Of a stretch of DNA of 64,000 nt, positions 1 through 10,691 are shown in pieces (within the stretch, counting starts at the first letter, position 1; each line of letters begins with the position of its first letter). The position numbers and the translations under genes are program-made. The notes beneath the pieces were generated by a model. The model was not told the DNA's origin, made no database searches, and saw only the letters and a program-made list of their open reading frames with translations. The DNA is from Mesocentrotus franciscanus (lineage: Eukaryota > Echinodermata > Echinoidea > Camarodonta > Strongylocentrotidae), in contig CP137680.1 in assembly GCA_037976565.1 (NCBI GenBank), forward strand, positions 18,164,861 through 18,228,860. The letters run 5' to 3'.

Positions 1-7
1 AGAAAAT

Positions 8-350
8 TGTAAATTATTTACTTTGCCAAGAAACGGTGTAGGTTACGCCAACTCTAACCTATGCTGGCTACGCTATATACTGTACGATGTCTTCACCAAA
101 GATGATGTGTGACCCCCTCCCCCCTCCCTCTCGCTCATTGCCAATCACTCTTATCACCACATTATTTGTCTTCATAGTAAGTTGTGAATGTTTTTAAAAC
201 TATTTTCTTGGCCTAGAAACGGGGGAGGGGGATACGCCATGTTCGCCCTTATATTGGCTACGTCACTGTATGTCTTTCACTTAGATGCTATGTGGTATTC
301 CCCTCGTCACCCATCACTCTTATCACCTAACTGTTTGTCCTCAACGTCTC
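8..350. repeat. diverged two-unit tandem repeat (~180 bp)
   Basis: Two units line up in order. 'AGAAACGG' recurs at 29 and 215, 'GGCTACG' follows in each, and 'ATCACTCTTATCACC' recurs at 144 and 313. The spacing of 169-186 bp shows small indels between the units. The first unit lies at the window edge, so the array may extend further left. No coding content is apparent. Confidence 0.6.
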
Positions 351-611
351 AGCCTCATCCTGCTATTTGCATTCGCCCCCATCATCGATCTCCGAGAAGC
401 ACACCGTCAAATCGGATGTTGACATTTCAAATTCATGGCTCTCTTTAAATGTCTGCCAGGCGAGAACACGGCACAGGGGCCATGTTTTATCGCTGGGGTA
501 CCCCCTCCTACCTTTCAAATCAACGGAAACCCACCACCGATCATGGGCTAACCGCTAACTGCACCAAGTTTGCAGTCACAAACCTTTTGTAACCTTTTTT
601 AACCCATGATG

Positions 612-1294
612 TTAAATGGCAAGTCCACTCCAAAAATAACTTACGTTCAATAAAAGCAGAAATGAAATGAGAATCACAACACAAATTGCCAAGATGGTTA
701 TCACTTTGTGACGTCATGTCCTCACAACTTATCAATTGCTTTATATAGTTTAATCCCATTAATTTCCCTTTTATCCCCAAAACTTGATTTCACCATGCCT
801 TTGCCTAGGTTATATGATTTGTATCATATTGCGTGCATGACATTTCCAAAAACTTTTATGAATTTTGAAGAATTGATACTATTTTCTGAATATTGTATTT
901 CATAACTATTGACTTTTATATAAATAATTTATAAAAATTCAATTTTTCATAATTTAACTGGACAAAAATTACTCTTTATTTGTGCATCCACACAAAAACA
1001 TACTAACAATCTAACTTGGATGCTGGTGTGAAGAAATAAGATTCTTAGGGTGAAAATAGGAAATTTATATTATCAATATAAAGAAAATAATTAGTGGATA
1101 GTGAGGACCATACGTCACAGACTCATGAGTGAGTTGCTAATTTGTGTAGTGATTTTCAAAGTTTTTCATGTCATTAAAAATTCATAACTTTCTTATTAGT
1201 TATCCGATTTTGCTCAAACTTTTTTTGATTGGTTTGTCTGATTTTTCTGGTTCTATTGAAAGTAAGTTATTTTTTGAGTGGACTTGGACTTTAA
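612..1294. mobile_element. TTAA-ended non-autonomous DNA transposon, family P
   Basis: The two ends are inverted copies of each other. The left end reads TTAAATGGCAAGTCCACTCC followed by AAAAATAACTTACGTTCAAT. The right end, reverse-complemented, reads TTAAAGTCCAAGTCCACTCA followed by AAAAATAACTTACTTTCAAT. This gives ~40 bp terminal inverted repeats bounded by TTAA over 683 bp. No transposase ORF lies inside. The TTAA target and TTAAAG terminus fit T2/Kolobok-type or other TTAA-specific elements; the superfamily is inferred from the ends alone. Confidence 0.75.
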
Positions 1295-2065
1295 AGCTAC
1301 TCGCATGTTGCTTTATTTATGGATGCATTTCAATAAATTTAAACTGATTATACTGGTTTACTCACATATTGACATTTATGCATATTTCTTTCCGGGGGAC
1401 CTAGTGACGAGTTATTCCATTAACCTCTTATTAATGAATGGACTACAATACTCGGAATCCGTTCTGCATACATTAATTGTTGCTATGTCGGGTAAGCCTC
1501 GGGTAAACTTTTAGGTCGTCAAAAACAACCTTTGTTTAAAAAGTATGCATAAAATTTGAATGTGTTAGTAAACCGGTCTTTTTGACGTACCAATACGGAA
1601 CAACGAGGGAAGACGTCATTAAGTATTCGTGGGAGTGCGCGTTAGTTGAACCATGGACCATGATTAAACGAAGTGCTTGCAAGCAATGTTGACATTTTCA
1701 ACAACAAAAATTGCCAGGACTTGACTTTTCGTACATAATGCCTATGCACAACCTTGTCATAACTTCGTTTGACAAAGCGTTGGAATGCGTTGTCATGGTA
1801 ATTGCATCTTACTTCGGAAGAGAAAGCTTCCTGCAATCTTCTTTAATTAACTAAATTGTGTTTGTTTGTATCTGCATGCCATAAGGTACAATATCAGTAG
1901 GCATCTTCTGATCTTCCTTCCGTTGCCCATTCTCTCTGTAAACCTTTCTTCCATAATATTTTAACAAAGGGCAGGACAATGCTATGCTTGTATATTATGT
2001 CTGTCCGTCCCTGTGTCTATGTCGCCCTTTTTCTCTGCCCTCTCTGCCCTGCTCTCTCATTTCGC
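1295..2065. other. no gene or repeat recognised
   Basis: AT-rich DNA with only short ORFs on both strands. I see no splice-flanked coding stretch, tRNA box pair or inverted repeat here. Confidence 0.4.
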
Positions 2066-2451
2066 TTTAGAGGCATTGTTTAACAATGCCAAATCTGAGA
2101 TGCATGGCCCTACGTGTTATCAGCGTCTGTGATATGGTGTAATATTGAAGCCCTGCAAAAATTGCGCTTCAAAATGATCATGAAGTGCCTCAAAAAAGTA
2201 AAAATCTTTGAGTGACCGGTTTTACCATATTCATTTCCCCCAATAGACTTTAGTGTTTTAAAAACTGTTGGGAAAACGGTTTTTGAAATTTCAAATTCCA
2301 ATCATAAATATCTAGATAATCAGACGGGCGATCGCCTTGTAAACGTCATGGGATTCCTGACTGACCTAAAGGTTTGTAATTATGATTGCAGCATGAGCTT
2401 AATCCAGGATTTTGTTTAGAATCTGAGACAAAGATACCCAATCCCTTTAAA
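2066..2451 (+). mobile_element. TTAA MITE family A, copy A1
   Basis: A ~386 bp element matching copies at 20432-20817 (same orientation) and 41978-42364 (reverse). Shared internal blocks include 'TGCATGGCCCTACGTGTTAT', 'TTCAAAATGATCATGAAGTG' and 'GGGATTCCTGACTGACC'. Its left end, TTTAGAGGCATTGTTTAACA, has one change from the TTTAAAGG form of the other copies. Its right end is ...CCCTTTAA. No ORF of transposase size is present, so it is non-autonomous. Confidence 0.85.
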
Positions 2452-3449
2452 TTTTTCTTCCATTCTTGCTTTGCAGAAATTGTGGTGACTTTATTTCAAA
2501 TCCATAGACTATGCGATGAAGTAGGTCCTTGTTATCACCCTTCTTTGTTTTCCCTCTCCATTTGATTTTCCAAACCTGAGAATATGTCACTCTCCCTTTC
2601 CTTTCACACCGAGTATATATCGCTATCTATGCTATACAAATATTTCCAAAACAAAACGAGACCAATTAACCTATGCCACAGGCTACTCCATTCCCTTTTT
2701 TTTTTACTTAATGGAAATAACCTACACTCCGCTCAAAATCGATTTTACTTGTCCCTCGCAAATGACATTAAAAGCCCATAAACCGCGCATCCTGCGAGTT
2801 TTCTTAAAAGCATAAAAAACAATCTGCTATCTGTAACTCTTTCTCGGGGAAGGCGATCGAGTATATATTTGATGTTGTGAATATGAAACTGGCAATTTCA
2901 GGAGGGCACGAGTGTATGTATCGGATACTTAACATGGAACGACCTTGTGTCTATTTTAGAGTGTTTGACGGATCGCTGTCTCCGTCGTCACTCGTCAGAG
3001 ATGTATTTGTTTGAAGGACGACTTGGAAAGATGTCCATAATAAACATGCCTGTAATTACTTGCTGGATTCCATTTCAAGTGGGATTGGATTCTGTAAAGT
3101 CTCTTACCTATCTAGTGACACGTGGCCAGAATGGAAACAGTTCTCAAAATCTGTGCAAAGTCTATGTTTTGCTTGCACAGGAAAAAAAATAGGGGAGGTC
3201 CTGGACATCGCGAAAACAACGATATTCTTTTCATCTGATTGAGTGAAGTAAAAGAAAATATATCTACCCCAAGATCCCTCGAAACACAGTCATTCATTAG
3301 AATTCCGTGTGGCACACTCAGTCTATCGCCATATAGGCAGCACTACGCATATAGCCATGGTAGTTGGAACCTATTATATTGGTGGATAAAATCAACTATT
3401 AACCTCTTGTCAGAGCTGAACGATGAAAATTAGAGATCCGAAATTAAAC
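2452..3449. other. no gene or repeat recognised
   Basis: Short overlapping ORFs on both strands resemble no family I know and have no supporting signals. The stretch is probably unique intergenic DNA. Confidence 0.35.
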
Positions 3450-3580
3450 CTGTTAAAGGCACGTCCGGCAACTTTGTGTTTAATGCCTTTTATCCACGTT
3501 GGTTCTCTACACACCGGTGTTAAATGGGCGCCCGGTAGAATGCGAATGTCAGTGTGAATTGATTCTGCGAAAGGGCGAAA
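3450..3580 (+). mobile_element. SINE body fragment (headless)
   Basis: The segment 'TGCCTTTTATCCACGTTGG' ... 'CGGTGTTAAATGGGCGCCCG' resembles the body that follows the tRNA head in many invertebrate SINEs. It partly parallels the body of the SINE at 17688-17850 (GGCAT...TTTTGTCTCTCT...CAGGTGTAAA). No A or B box precedes it, so only a truncated piece is present. Confidence 0.45.
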
Positions 3581-4057
3581 GGCAGGAAGGGAATAGAGAC
3601 TGAGCACTGTAAAATGCAGATTTAAAAAAAAAAGTAGAATCCAGTGACCGGGGTAATCATCCTGTAAGCGCTTTGGTCGGTAACGTTGCAACTTGCAATG
3701 CGCTTCATAAGAAACAGATTTTACTTAAGTTTGAGATATTATCCCACTTTTGCGTGTACGTCCAATAACAAGTCTTGCATTCGTTATAGATATGTTTCAT
3801 GTCAGACTAGCTTTATAAGATTATTATATTTTCGTTTTCTGAATCATACGTGTCCGGAGATATACAAGAAAGCTTTAGAATGTTATCGTGGTTGTTGTCT
3901 CATCTAATGTCGGAAGTTTTTATGCCACTCAAAATAATTAACATCGATATGTTCCGGATGTGCCAAAGAGAGTTTACAAAGGAAAAGCTACTGTTTTTTT
4001 TCTGCAAGGCAACCGGGAAAGAGAGCAGTATCGAGAAGAAAGAAAAACTCATCAAAT

Positions 4058-4606
4058 TTGAGTATGAAAGACGCTGTGGCTAGGGTTTGGAAATATCGAT
4101 GCACGTACTGCAAGCCATTTGTTAGTAGCCACACATCATGCCGCGAGCATGGTGAACCCGCACGAAGACCACAGTTGAGCCTTTGGGCATCCTCTGACCA
4201 CAGACGGAGTATGCCATATCTTGAAGAACTTGTCCACTGTTTACATACAAGGTGTTCTTTCATCAAGTCTCTAGATAACGCAAGGAAAAGCATAAAACAC
4301 ATTGTTGAAATAAATGCCTCAACTGCTCTTTCTCTATATAAACTGTTGTGTACGCTGCATTGTTTCCCTTAAAGGTAGTTTACGTCTCTGAATAAAACAT
4401 CAAGGCCCGTTATGAAAAATGAAACCTTGGAGACGGTTCATAAAATATGCATGGATATCAACAACACCATCGCCCGCAACAGATCTATAATTGATGTTCT
4501 AATATAATGTAAGTATCAGAGTCGTATCTCTTGTAGTTTCGACATCGTTGACAAGATGAGCTTGGGGTCTGATATCAAAAGCTACTGTGCCATGAAATAT
4601 GACCTA
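4058..4606 (+). pseudogene. decayed coding-like locus, copy 1, family unknown
   Basis: A frame beginning at ATG 4058 encodes 104 residues, including R..MPYLEELVHCLHTR at ~4205-4250, and stops at 4370. The same frame then runs on past the stops through SLNKTSRPVMKNETLETVHK (ATG at 4412). A single TAA at 4505-4507 separates it from CKYQSRISCSFDIVDKMSLG. Both blocks have matches in copy 2: GRRM*HLEELIKCLY near 5119, and SRSIMKIESLLSVYEIC...SRFSCTFEFVDSMSFG at 6079-6286. The similarity is clearer in protein than in DNA, which suggests former coding sequence. TATATAAA at ~4336 and AATAAA at ~4810 are present but may be chance. I do not recognise the protein family. Confidence 0.4.
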
Positions 4607-4931
4607 CATTAAGTATGATCACAAAGACTGTTAAGAAATAAGGGCGATTTCAGGACCCTATTGTATTGCCTAGAAAAAAAACAATGTTCGGATTATGTAA
4701 TACGTCGTTGTCGTGTTTGTACATTTTATTAGGTGACGCACAAGGATATTGAAATTGCATTAGTTTTTGTATTTGTGATCGTGTTCTTGATATGATTGCT
4801 TTGGCATTGCAATAAAGCTTTGCAGACTAGAAAGCTGCGTTTGTTTGGACCAATGTAACCAGAAAGACAGCAGTGGTGGGAGAAACCACGACAGGTATAA
4901 TTGAAGGACGTTTTAGTTTAGAGACGGGTCG

Positions 4932-5491
4932 ATGACATTACGACAAGGACTATATGGCGTTCATTCGAAGAAGCAACAAATTGTTCGATTTTTAGCATGG
5001 CTCCATATGGAACTGAAAGCATGCAATAGGACCGGAGCAGGTATATCAATGGTCACAAAGCATTGCAGACACCTGACACGACTAAAACAACGCTTTCAGG
5101 CTTTCCCGAAGAACGGGAGAAGAATGTAGCATCTTGAAGAGCTCATCAAATGTTTGTACATGTATACTACTACTATATGGTTATGATTCTAAAGACCTAA
5201 AAAGAAAGGCGAAAAATCTTGAAATTTCAGATAGGCTCCTACACTGGTCTTAATCAGAAAATGTAAATACGATTACAGAGACATTCAAGTAAATCGACTC
5301 AAGGTCAATTTCATTTACTTTGTGTTTATCTTAAAGGAATCATGTTTAGATATGCAACAAGCGACAAAGTAAGTCTCTGCATCTTCGCACATTTCAAAAT
5401 CTGATACAATGCTGAGGAAATCGTCCTGGGTCATGTCGGTTGACTTTCCAAAGTCTTTGCGATCGTGAAGATAGCGTAAGCAACACTTGTT
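4932..5491 (+). pseudogene. decayed coding-like locus, copy 2 (5' part)
   Basis: An ORF from 4932 encodes 65 residues and ends in KNGRRM. Straight after its stop the frame continues HLEELIKCLY, matching RRSMPYLEELVHCLH of the first copy ~910 bp upstream. More stops follow within 60 bp. It is the front half of a second diverged copy. The back half lies at 6079-6286, displaced by MITE E1. Function unknown. Confidence 0.35.
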
Positions 5492-5884
5492 CTTAAAGGT
5501 ATATAGACCAGTTCTGGCCATGCGATTGCATTGTGAAAGAAACGTGGAATCGATCAGAAAAGGTTGATCATCTAGCATAAAAGTATTGGTGTGTACTGCA
5601 AGGTTCTGGAATCGTCAAAATTATAAGAAATTTGGCCCAGTCATTGTAAAGTTGCAAGCACTGTACACAGGAAGATGTATATGGGACTATATACATGATT
5701 GCGATATCTATCCGGTCCAAATAGATGTACTAATTTGCCAAATATATCAATTAGTAGGCGGTTTCCCGGCAAAATTTGTATCATCACGTATTAGTCAAAA
5801 CATATTCTTTTACATGATTGGTAATAAGAGCTTCCATTTCATTTTTTGAGAGGGAGGGCGTTTCCAAAACTCTCTACCTCTAAG
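5492..5884 (+). mobile_element. TTAA MITE family E, copy E1
   Basis: Begins CTTAAAGGTATATAGACCAG and matches element E2 (42445-42833) along its length, including 'CGATCAGAAAAGGTTGATCA', 'TATCAATTAGTAGGCGGTTT' and 'TTTGTATCATCACGTATTAG'. The terminus at 5865-5884 is degraded (AACTCTCTACCTCTAAGG). A better right end lies at 5996-6052. No transposase ORF is seen. It separates the two halves of the second coding-like copy at 4932-5491 and 6079-6286. Confidence 0.8.
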
Positions 5885-5995
5885 GAACCACATTTCCAAT
5901 TCAGCAGACTTAATGACTCATTCCCATAGAAAATAAAGGATGTGCATATCAAGATAAGATTGGTTTTGAAAACAATGGCTTCCAGTGTTTGCAGA

Positions 5996-6052
5996 CCTTC
6001 CATTTAATTTTTTGAGAGGGGGGCGTTTCCAAAACTGGTCTTTACCTTTAAG
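5996..6052 (+). mobile_element. extra right end of a family E element
   Basis: Repeats the end of E: TTTGAGAGGGGGGCGTTTCC then AAAACTGGTCTTTACCTTTA. It is an isolated right end 110 bp beyond E1, from either a second truncated insertion or an internal duplication of E1. Confidence 0.6.
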
Positions 6053-6078
6053 ATTTAGTGCCAATCTATTAATTAGAT

Positions 6079-6286
6079 ATCTAGGTCCATTATGAAAATT
6101 GAATCGCTTCTGTCGGTTTATGAAATATGCACAACTCCAGTACGAGGTACCTTTACATATTTTTATTTTTGTAATGAGTATCGCAGTCGATTCTCGTGTA
6201 CTTTCGAGTTCGTTGACAGCATGAGCTTCGGGAAAATATCAATCAACTCCTACGCTATGTATATCATGATAAGTAAATGCTTTTGA
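6079..6286 (+). pseudogene. decayed coding-like locus, copy 2 (3' part)
   Basis: An open frame from ATG 6092 encodes 64 residues, starting MKIESLLSVYEIC and ending in TGA at 6284-6286. It aligns collinearly and in frame with 4412-4606: Y.SR.SC.F..VD.MS.G is shared, with conservative changes such as D/E, I/F and S/T. Similarity also extends upstream of the Met (SIN*ISRSIM against SLNKTSRPVM), so the ATG was probably internal to a longer protein. Identity unknown. Confidence 0.4.
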
Positions 6287-7500
6287 TCTGTTTAATAATT
6301 GATTTCATTACTTGATTATCCTGCCCCAGAGGATAATGTATATATAGGTACTATGTCATTGGTAAGATGATATGTCACAAGGGAAAGTCTAGGGTAATTT
6401 GATTAGCTCCTTGCATGAATGGGAAAGATATGCATTAGTTGGGCCGGGTGGGAAAGTGTGGATGTGTTCATACGGACTTTTATAACCCGACTCTACAAGT
6501 TTGATTATATGGAAAGGCCAAGCTACTCCATCCCGTATACGTTACCGGCTACATGTAACATTTCAGTATATCTGGTAACTGTATCAAGTTGATAGCCCAA
6601 CTAGAGCTTGCATCAGACCAAAGAGATAACACAACTCTTTGATCAGACAAAACATCGAACAAAATGATATTTTTAATGTCAATTTTTGTTCACAATTCTA
6701 TAATATAATTCAATGATACTGGGTGATACGTTGGCCTTGCCCCCAAAATCACACTTGCATCCCGTACGACGGCAGATCTTAGACTGACTTTACGAGATGT
6801 AAACAGGGCATTGCGGTGACATTACGCAATCCATACGATGTGCAATATCTTGGCATACGGAGGGACACAGCGTGAAATCTGACATTGTATGGACAGTGAA
6901 AAGGCGAATGACGAGAAATATGACCAACACATGTAGTATAAAAATGATACAATACCGTATAAACATAGCACCTGAGACACGCTTCTCGCGATTATCAATA
7001 TTAAGCGCATTGCCTTGATAGTTTTAGCGCGTGTTCAGAATATTAATAGCTCTGATAGTTAAAAGGGCATACGGAGATGGGGAAAACTTATTATCAATCT
7101 GGTGGTTATCGAGCTGAACCTATAATGGCTTTAAAGGTCTGAATACACCTTCAGGTAAAAATGGAAAAATAAAGTGGTGAAAGAGGGACATAATCTCTCA
7201 AAATGCAAGAGGGGAACTTAATATGTTGCAACGTACAGGCTAACAACATATCGAATTCAGTGTGCTACCGTGGTTACATGAACATTTTCAGGCCTTCATT
7301 TTTCGTATACTGAAATACATGTACTAACTGCGTCTACAAAACTCGAGTACACAAGAAAAATAATTCCATATCATTTCGAAAATGTTGTTTTTTATCTTTT
7401 TTAAGAAGATGTTTCAACACTTTGCTACACTTCTATCTAAAACTCTTCAGGCTAACATATTACCAAATCCTCTACAAAAAACGATTCGTTACCCATATCC
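6287..7500. other. no gene or repeat recognised
   Basis: About 1.2 kb of AT-rich sequence. Short ORFs on both strands show no recognisable motifs. No inverted ends or tRNA boxes were seen. Confidence 0.35.
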
Positions 7501-7681
7501 TTTAAAGTGACTCGGTAACATTGCCTCAGATTCTAAAACAAAATCCTGGATTGAGCTCATGCTGAAATCATAATTATAAACCTTTAGGTCAGTCATCAGG
7601 AATCCCATGACTTTTACAAGCCGATCGCCTGTTTGATTATAAAGATATTTATGATTGGAAATCGATATTTCATTTTTCGTC
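7501..7681 (-). mobile_element. TTAA MITE family A, truncated copy A4
   Basis: Reverse-oriented right half of family A: TTTAAAGTGACTCGGTAACA at the edge, then the blocks shared with 41978-42170 ('AATCCTGGATTGAGCTCATG', 'TCAGGAATCCCATGACTTTT'). Similarity stops after 'GGAAATCGATATTTC', so about half the element is missing. Confidence 0.75.
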
Positions 7682-7951
7682 AGTTCTCTTTTTCTCCCGA
7701 TAACAATTACAGCTCTGCCATTAAAGAAACTTAATGACCGAGGAGAGCATATGTCTATTATGCTATTGATGAAAAGAGGAAAGTGATATGAATTTGTAGG
7801 ACGGGTATTACGTCTAATTTACCGCACCCGTTACAAGGTGCTACATAATAATCGTATCTACATCAAAACAACAGAATGATATGCATGATTGTGATGATGG
7901 AGCTATTAAGAGTGCACATCCATCACACCCAACCCTCTTCCATATCATTAA

Positions 7952-8156
7952 GTAGAGGTGTCGAAGTCGATTGGTGTAAAGAGAAGGTTGAGTTCTGGGG
8001 AGAGGTGAAAAATAATTTGTAAGCATTATCATTGTTATTATGCAGGTGTGGAAGAACATCAGAGGAAAAAAATGTTCCCTGAAAAGCATGGCTCTTCAAA
8101 TGCCTTCATATTTTAAATATGACAAGTAACAGCTTAAAAATGAGGCCCGATTGTAA
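7952..8156 (+). mobile_element. SINE J, internally deleted copy
   Basis: Starts AGTAGAGGTGTCGAAGTCGA, matching the tRNA-like head at 8370-8470. It then jumps to the body 'AAGGTTGAGTTCTGG...GAAGAACATCAGAGG...CTCTTCAAATGCC'. The same body recurs at 20820-20970 and 32415-32504. The B box is deleted here. Confidence 0.55.
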
Positions 8157-8172
8157 TGCCACATGTTTGTGT

Positions 8173-8370
8173 AGTCCCATTTACATCTATCTGTGTACAG
8201 TGCTTGTTACTTTATCAGGACTGGGCCAAGTTTCTTATCATTTTGATGACGCCAGAACCTTGCAGTACACACCAATAATTATATGCTACATGCTCAAATT
8301 TTTCTGATCGATTCCACACCGTTTCTTTCACAATGCAATCGCATGACCAGAACTCAACTTTATCTTTAAG
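8173..8370 (-). mobile_element. TTAA MITE family E, partial reverse copy E3
   Basis: Reverse complement of the left half of E: 'GTCCCATTTACATCTATCTG', 'CTTGCAGTACACACCAATAA', 'CACAATGCAATCGCATGACC', ending ...TTATCTTTAAG. SINE J begins immediately after it. Confidence 0.75.
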
Positions 8371-8470
8371 TAGAGGTGTCGTAGTCGAGTGGTTTAAGCA
8401 CTTGACTTGATTTACAAAGGGTTATGGGTTCGAACCTTGCCATGCCACTATTGCCACTAAAACGGTGAAA
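8371..8470 (+). mobile_element. tRNA-derived SINE J head
   Basis: Contains a pol III A box (TAGTCGAGTGG, 8382-8392) and B box (GGTTCGAACC, 8427-8436) with tRNA-like spacing, followed by a non-tRNA tail. A cloverleaf with proper acceptor pairing is not evident, so this is a SINE head rather than a working tRNA gene. A second, deleted copy lies at 7952. Confidence 0.65.
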
Positions 8471-8740
8471 CTCAATTTATTTTAGCAACATTATAGGCAA
8501 CAAACAATACAGACATAGAAAGCAATTCAAAACTGACCGCAAGTTGAGAAAACTAACTTATGGAATACTCCGTTAATTTCCTTTATGTAACAGTACATGG
8601 AGGTTGTCGTGTTTCATCCGAATCCTATTATATTCAATTATGTATTCTACTGTAACACGTGTTGCACTTGCTAGTACACCAGTAACACCGCCGAACCGAC
8701 TCCACCCCAACCACAAACCGATCGGTTTTTTGGCAAGAGG

Positions 8741-9024
8741 ACGTAATGTAATATGCCATTTAATGCATAAATCTTTGCTATTAAAAGTGCCATGCTACAA
8801 ATTATTGTATTCACCTGTTACGAATAATTGTATTTCAATCGCATACATTACGTGTTGTTAGGTAGGACAAGCCATAATGTTTTTCCTACCTAGGAACACT
8901 TAATGTATGCAATTCGCATTCTGACAATTGAAATGGAATTATTCATAACAATTGAATAAAATAATTTATTACATGCACTTTAACAAAAATATATGCATTC
9001 AATTCGATTACATTACGAAATAGT
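8741..9024. mobile_element. foldback MITE family H, copy H2
   Basis: The outer arms pair (TAATGTAATATGCCATTTAA near 8746 against TTCGATTACATTACG at 9003-9017). An inner pair also folds (TACGAATAATTGTATTTCAA at 8820 against TTGAAATGGAATTATTCATA at 8930). Inner loop sequences recur at 16837-16925. It is therefore a palindromic, non-coding mobile element. Confidence 0.7.
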
Positions 9025-9177
9025 GTATTGATTGTTCGATGTGTAGTCGGTCTCGAGTCGGTCTTGTAAGTCTGTCTGAGGTAGGTATACAGGCTAGGGA
9101 CGCAAAACCAGGACGAATGCTAGGAATAGACGGACAGCTGGACAGAAAAACGTACTGTTACTTGACCTACTAATCCA

Positions 9178-9313
9178 GGCCTGTTTTATAAAAACTGTTA
9201 TCAATAAGAACTGCCACAGATTTATGACAAATTTGCTCTTAGCCAATCAAATGCAAGGACTTCAGTAGCTTATAACAAAACAAAAAAATCGTGTTATAAA
9301 ACAGGACCCAGGT
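9178..9313. mobile_element. small inverted-repeat element Q
   Basis: A 136 bp stretch bounded by CCTGTTTTATAA and its exact complement TTATAAAACAGG. There is no coding capacity. It could be a miniature transposon; no clear target duplication was seen. Confidence 0.5.
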
Positions 9314-9503
9314 GCAAAACATTCTCTAATAATCCAACACAGGTGCACTCATGAAAAGGATCGGGCTGTATTTGTTCTTTATTGTGACACGTCCATTACT
9401 CTACGCTGCGGTACTTTATTATTCATGCTCGCTCTATAACATGTGATTTGCATTCTGAGGTATCAATTTTCACCTTTTTTTTTGTAGCGTCGATTGCTGT
9501 TGC

Positions 9504-10173
9504 TTAAAGATACTAGGGACTTTTAGATTTGCACGTCGACGTAGTGGACTGCAACGTGTGCCATTCTTTCAAGGCACTGGCCCGTGCCCGGCAGTGCCTT
9601 AAAAGGACGTCACATTACCTTAAAAGGATGTCATCGTGGCAGTCCACGTTCTCGTCGTGTAAAATCTAAAAGTCCCTATTATGTCCCTTTTGCAGCCAAC
9701 ATCAAATTCTGTAGAACTTTGCAGGAATTATGTATATGTCATGTATGTCCTATCTGTGAAATTTAAACATTAGCAGTGTCCTAGTATTCAAATTATGCAA
9801 GGAAAACCGTTTACCTTCTAGACTTCACTGTCAGACACTATTGAGTGACTGACTGACATCTTTTTTCTTTGGTAATAACATACATAAAATGAGCTGTAAC
9901 AGGTACATGAGCATTTGTCTGTAATACATCATAACCCACTACTTGTAAAGGCCAAAATCGGTAAAAGGGTCTGAAAATCAAGACTATAACTTAGGTGATT
10001 GCAATCACTTAAGTCGATTCAACAACTAATGGTCGTTATTTTCCCACTAAAAGCCATTTTCAAGCCCTGTCGTTTTGAGGAAGTTCTAAATTAGTATTGT
10101 CCTTTAAAATGCTTTCGGAATTTATCCTTTTAATTTTGTTTTTGGCCTGCAAATGGGACATGGTACCTTTAAA
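9504..10173 (+). mobile_element. TTAA MITE family B, copy B1 (interrupted)
   Basis: Left end TTAAAGATACTA is split from TATGTCCCTTTTGCAGCCAA by a nested 165 bp element (9514-9678). The rest matches B3 (51895-52423) and B4 (59032-59572), including 'AAATTCTGTAGAACTTTGCA', 'CTTCACTGTCAGACACTATT' and 'GGTAATAACATACATAAAAT'. The right end is GCAAATGGGACATGGTACCT then TTAAA, complementary to the left end. The final TTTAAA is also the first base run of element D1. Confidence 0.85.
9514..9678. mobile_element. nested palindromic MITE inside B1
   Basis: Exact 17 bp terminal inverted repeats TAGGGACTTTTAGATTT (9514-9530) and AAATCTAAAAGTCCCTA (9662-9678). They continue into an imperfect inner arm (GTGGACTGC / GCAGTCCAC) and a central hairpin AAGGCACTG (9571) / CAGTGCCTT (9592). 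The TA at each outer edge may be a TA target duplication of Tc1/mariner type. It must be younger than B1, which it splits. Confidence 0.8.
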
Positions 10174-10670
10174 GACCCTATCCGATGAAAGTACAACTTT
10201 ATGATTATATCAATGGAAAGCTAAATGAACATAGAATACAAATATAAAGGAATTCAAAATATTTTCCCTTTCAGTATTGCACAAAAGCGAATTAAAACCT
10301 TATTTTCCGCACCTCTCCAAATTACAGGTCAACATGTGTCAAATTTGCTGCAGCTACAGTGACGACATAATATGTGCACCCGATCGGCTCGCCTATATAG
10401 CTGAGGCGATGAGCCGTGCTTAAATAATGCAAAGTCATTGTGAATATGCGTACTCTACATACGATGACGTCATCAATTCGATAGCTAGTTTTTATGTCAA
10501 CAACTCCCGATTTTAAAAGCTTTAGATTTCGAGTTTTCAGAGAGCTGTTACTCGTCTGACAGGCACTAAAGTAGCATATATAATTGGTATCATTGTAAAC
10601 TATGGCTTGTAAGCTTTCCTTTGAAATATAATTTATCTATTTCATTTTTCACTTCCGACAGAGTCTTTAA
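10168..10670 (+). mobile_element. TTAA MITE family D, copy D1
   Basis: Matches the reverse complement of 36577-37069 along its whole length. Shared blocks include 'CAGTATTGCACAAAAGCGAA', 'CTCGCCTATATAGCTGAGGC' and 'GACAGGCACTAAAGTAGCAT'. Ends TTTAAAGACCCTATCCGATG and TTCCGACAGAGTCTTTAA are partly complementary. An internal hairpin GGCTCGCCT...AGGCGATGAGCC sits at ~10387. No ORF. Confidence 0.85.
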
Positions 10671-10691
10671 TATAATCAACAGACCATTTTA

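Noticed and set aside
4330..4815. TATATAAA at ~4336 and AATAAA at ~4810 as promoter and polyadenylation signal
   Set aside because: Both motifs are frequent by chance in AT-rich DNA, and the intervening frame is interrupted by stops.
5315..5578. 87-residue minus-strand ORF with several Cys and acidic residues
   Set aside because: It looks protein-like, but the N-terminal part overlaps MITE E1 and no homologous copy or known motif was found.
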